Shown here one piece after another: positions 63,460 to 64,000 of a stretch of 64,000 bases of DNA (its first letter is position 1; each line of letters starts with the position of its first letter). A program made the translations under genes and the position numbers. The stretch is from Pontixanthobacter aquaemixtae (GTDB lineage: Bacteria > Pseudomonadota > Alphaproteobacteria > Sphingomonadales > Sphingomonadaceae). The stretch covers positions 496,001-560,000 of the forward strand of contig NZ_WTYX01000002.1 of the NCBI RefSeq assembly GCF_009827395.1. Reading direction: 5' to 3'. Under the pieces are notes generated by a model. That model was not told where the DNA came from. It made no database searches and saw only the letters and a program-made list of their open reading frames with translations.

Positions 63460-64000
63460 TTGAAACGGCACGACCTAAGTAAAACCAAGATTACGCTATT
63501 CGAGCAATGCCCAAAGCGGCTTTGGCTTTCTGTGCGCCGACGCGATTTGATCAAAATCGATGCCGCAACGCAGGCGCGCTTTGATACCGGCCATGCCGTT
63601 GGCAACCTTGCTTGTGACTTGGTCGAAGACGGAGTGATGGTCACTATGGACGAAGGCGTCCAAGGGGCGCTGCAGCAAACCAGCAATCTTATCGCGGCAG
63701 CCGATCTCCCCATATTTGAAGGCACGTTTCAACATGAAGGCGTACTTGTTAGGGTCGACATCATGTGGCCAGATCGCAAGGACGGATGGCACGTCGCCGA
63801 AGTTAAAAGTACGGCTTCTCGCAAGGACTATCACATTGCGGATTTAGCAACGCAGGTCTGGGTTATGGAAGGTGCTGGTATCAAAATTGCCTCAGCTTTC
63901 ATCCGCCACATCAACACCAAGTTTGTCTATGCGCGTGAGCGCGACTACCTGGGGTTTCTAACGGATCGGCGCTCTGATGAGGAACTTAGGCCCATTGCCG
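63460..64000 (+). CDS. DUF2779/Cas4-like PD-(D/E)XK nuclease (N-terminal part, continues beyond window)
   Basis: The frame is open from TTG 63460 to the window end (180 codons). It begins 'RHDLSKTKITLFEQCPKRLWLS', the Cas4/DUF2779 opening with the Cys of an iron-sulfur site, then 'RFDTGHAVGNLACDLVE', 'GVLVRVDIMWPDRKDGWHVAEVKS' in pieces (D...E-x-K), and 'ASRKDYHIADLATQVWVMEG' with the conserved Tyr-His-Gln pattern. These proteins are RecB-family nucleases. GGAG lies 8 bases before the TTG, and a TGA at 63433 closes the frame upstream. Its partners lie beyond the window. Confidence 0.82.
   Translation, partial: MKRHDLSKTKITLFEQCPKRLWLSVRRRDLIKIDAATQARFDTGHAVGNLACDLVEDGVMVTMDEGVQGALQQTSNLIAAADLPIFEGTFQHEGVLVRVDIMWPDRKDGWHVAEVKSTASRKDYHIADLATQVWVMEGAGIKIASAFIRHINTKFVYARERDYLGFLTDRRSDEELRPIA

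Larger units (their letters stand above)
51947..64000. mobile_element. Accessory (genomic) island downstream of tRNA-Arg, right end beyond window
   Basis: Core sphingomonad genes stop at the tRNA. The following DNA holds an integrase remnant, a visibly AT-richer two-gene module (52564-58275), and then mobile-element-type genes: DUF2958, an excisionase-like HTH, a DnaX-like AAA+ protein, an XRE regulator and PD-(D/E)XK nucleases. No second copy of the tRNA 3' end was seen up to 64000, so the right boundary is outside. Differences in composition within it suggest more than one insertion. Confidence 0.75.

Overview
The window looks like a chromosome segment of an alphaproteobacterium of the order Sphingomonadales, most likely an Erythrobacteraceae member (Erythrobacter/Altererythrobacter-like). 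The basis is gene content and order recalled from that group: an UrcA-family protein, MmcB with an alphaproteobacterial GTTC-N7-GTTC SOS box, DUF2093, a ThiS-ThiG fusion, a complete SUF operon led by an Rrf2 regulator, LytS/LytTR-type two-component pairs and many tightly coupled genes with ATGA, GTGA or TAATG junctions. No rRNA, CRISPR array or intact insertion sequence was seen.

Layout of the core part (1 to about 51.9 kb). 1-1.9 kb: a TolC-type outer-membrane channel (cut by the window edge) and a PIMT-like methyltransferase behind a palindromic operator. 2-5.6 kb: class I fumarase and a first LytS/LytTR pair. 5.6-11.4 kb: a flavin reductase with a MarR-like tail, UrcA, a metallophosphoesterase, ribosomal proteins S9/L13, CutA, heme A synthase and MerC. 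11.4-15.3 kb: ThiS-ThiG, a small unknown gene bracketed by two inverted copies of a structured repeat, and an acyl-CoA synthetase. 15.4-20.3 kb: gamma-glutamyltransferase, PyrD and a DUF885 lipoprotein. 20.5-26.5 kb: sufR-sufB-DUF559-sufC-sufD-sufS-sufT-sufA, a Fe-S assembly operon with an endonuclease-like gene inside it. 26.5-37.7 kb: housekeeping genes (adenosine kinase, pseudouridine synthase, L16 hydroxylase, PurD, XseA, M23 peptidase, L28, TadA). 37.7-41.8 kb: secreted RNase T2, NadC and a second LytS/LytTR pair. 42-51.7 kb: an HD protein, a run of envelope genes (two zinc proteases, a DsbA-like protein, an esterase, an App1-like phosphatase), an acidic PAS-like protein, a fatty-acid/sterol hydroxylase and SOS-regulated MmcB.

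From tRNA-Arg(CCG) at 51.9 kb to the window end lies an accessory island. A tyrosine-integrase remnant follows the tRNA. Next comes a visibly AT-richer two-gene module: a 1131-aa coiled-coil/Cys-rich protein, then a 770-aa protein with SH3-like, LysM-like, hydrophobic and C-terminal segments laid out like a polymorphic toxin. After that come a PD-(D/E)XK nuclease, a DUF2958 protein, an excisionase-like HTH, a DnaX-like AAA+ protein with an unrecognised C-terminal half coupled to a small gene, an XRE regulator and the start of a DUF2779/Cas4-like nuclease.

The three parts most worth attention are the structured repeat pair at 12.4-13.5 kb, whose two copies differ by compensatory changes in several hairpins; the coiled-coil/LysM toxin-like pair on the island; and the DnaX-like gene with its coupled partner. 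All family assignments are from reading the sequence; no database search was run.
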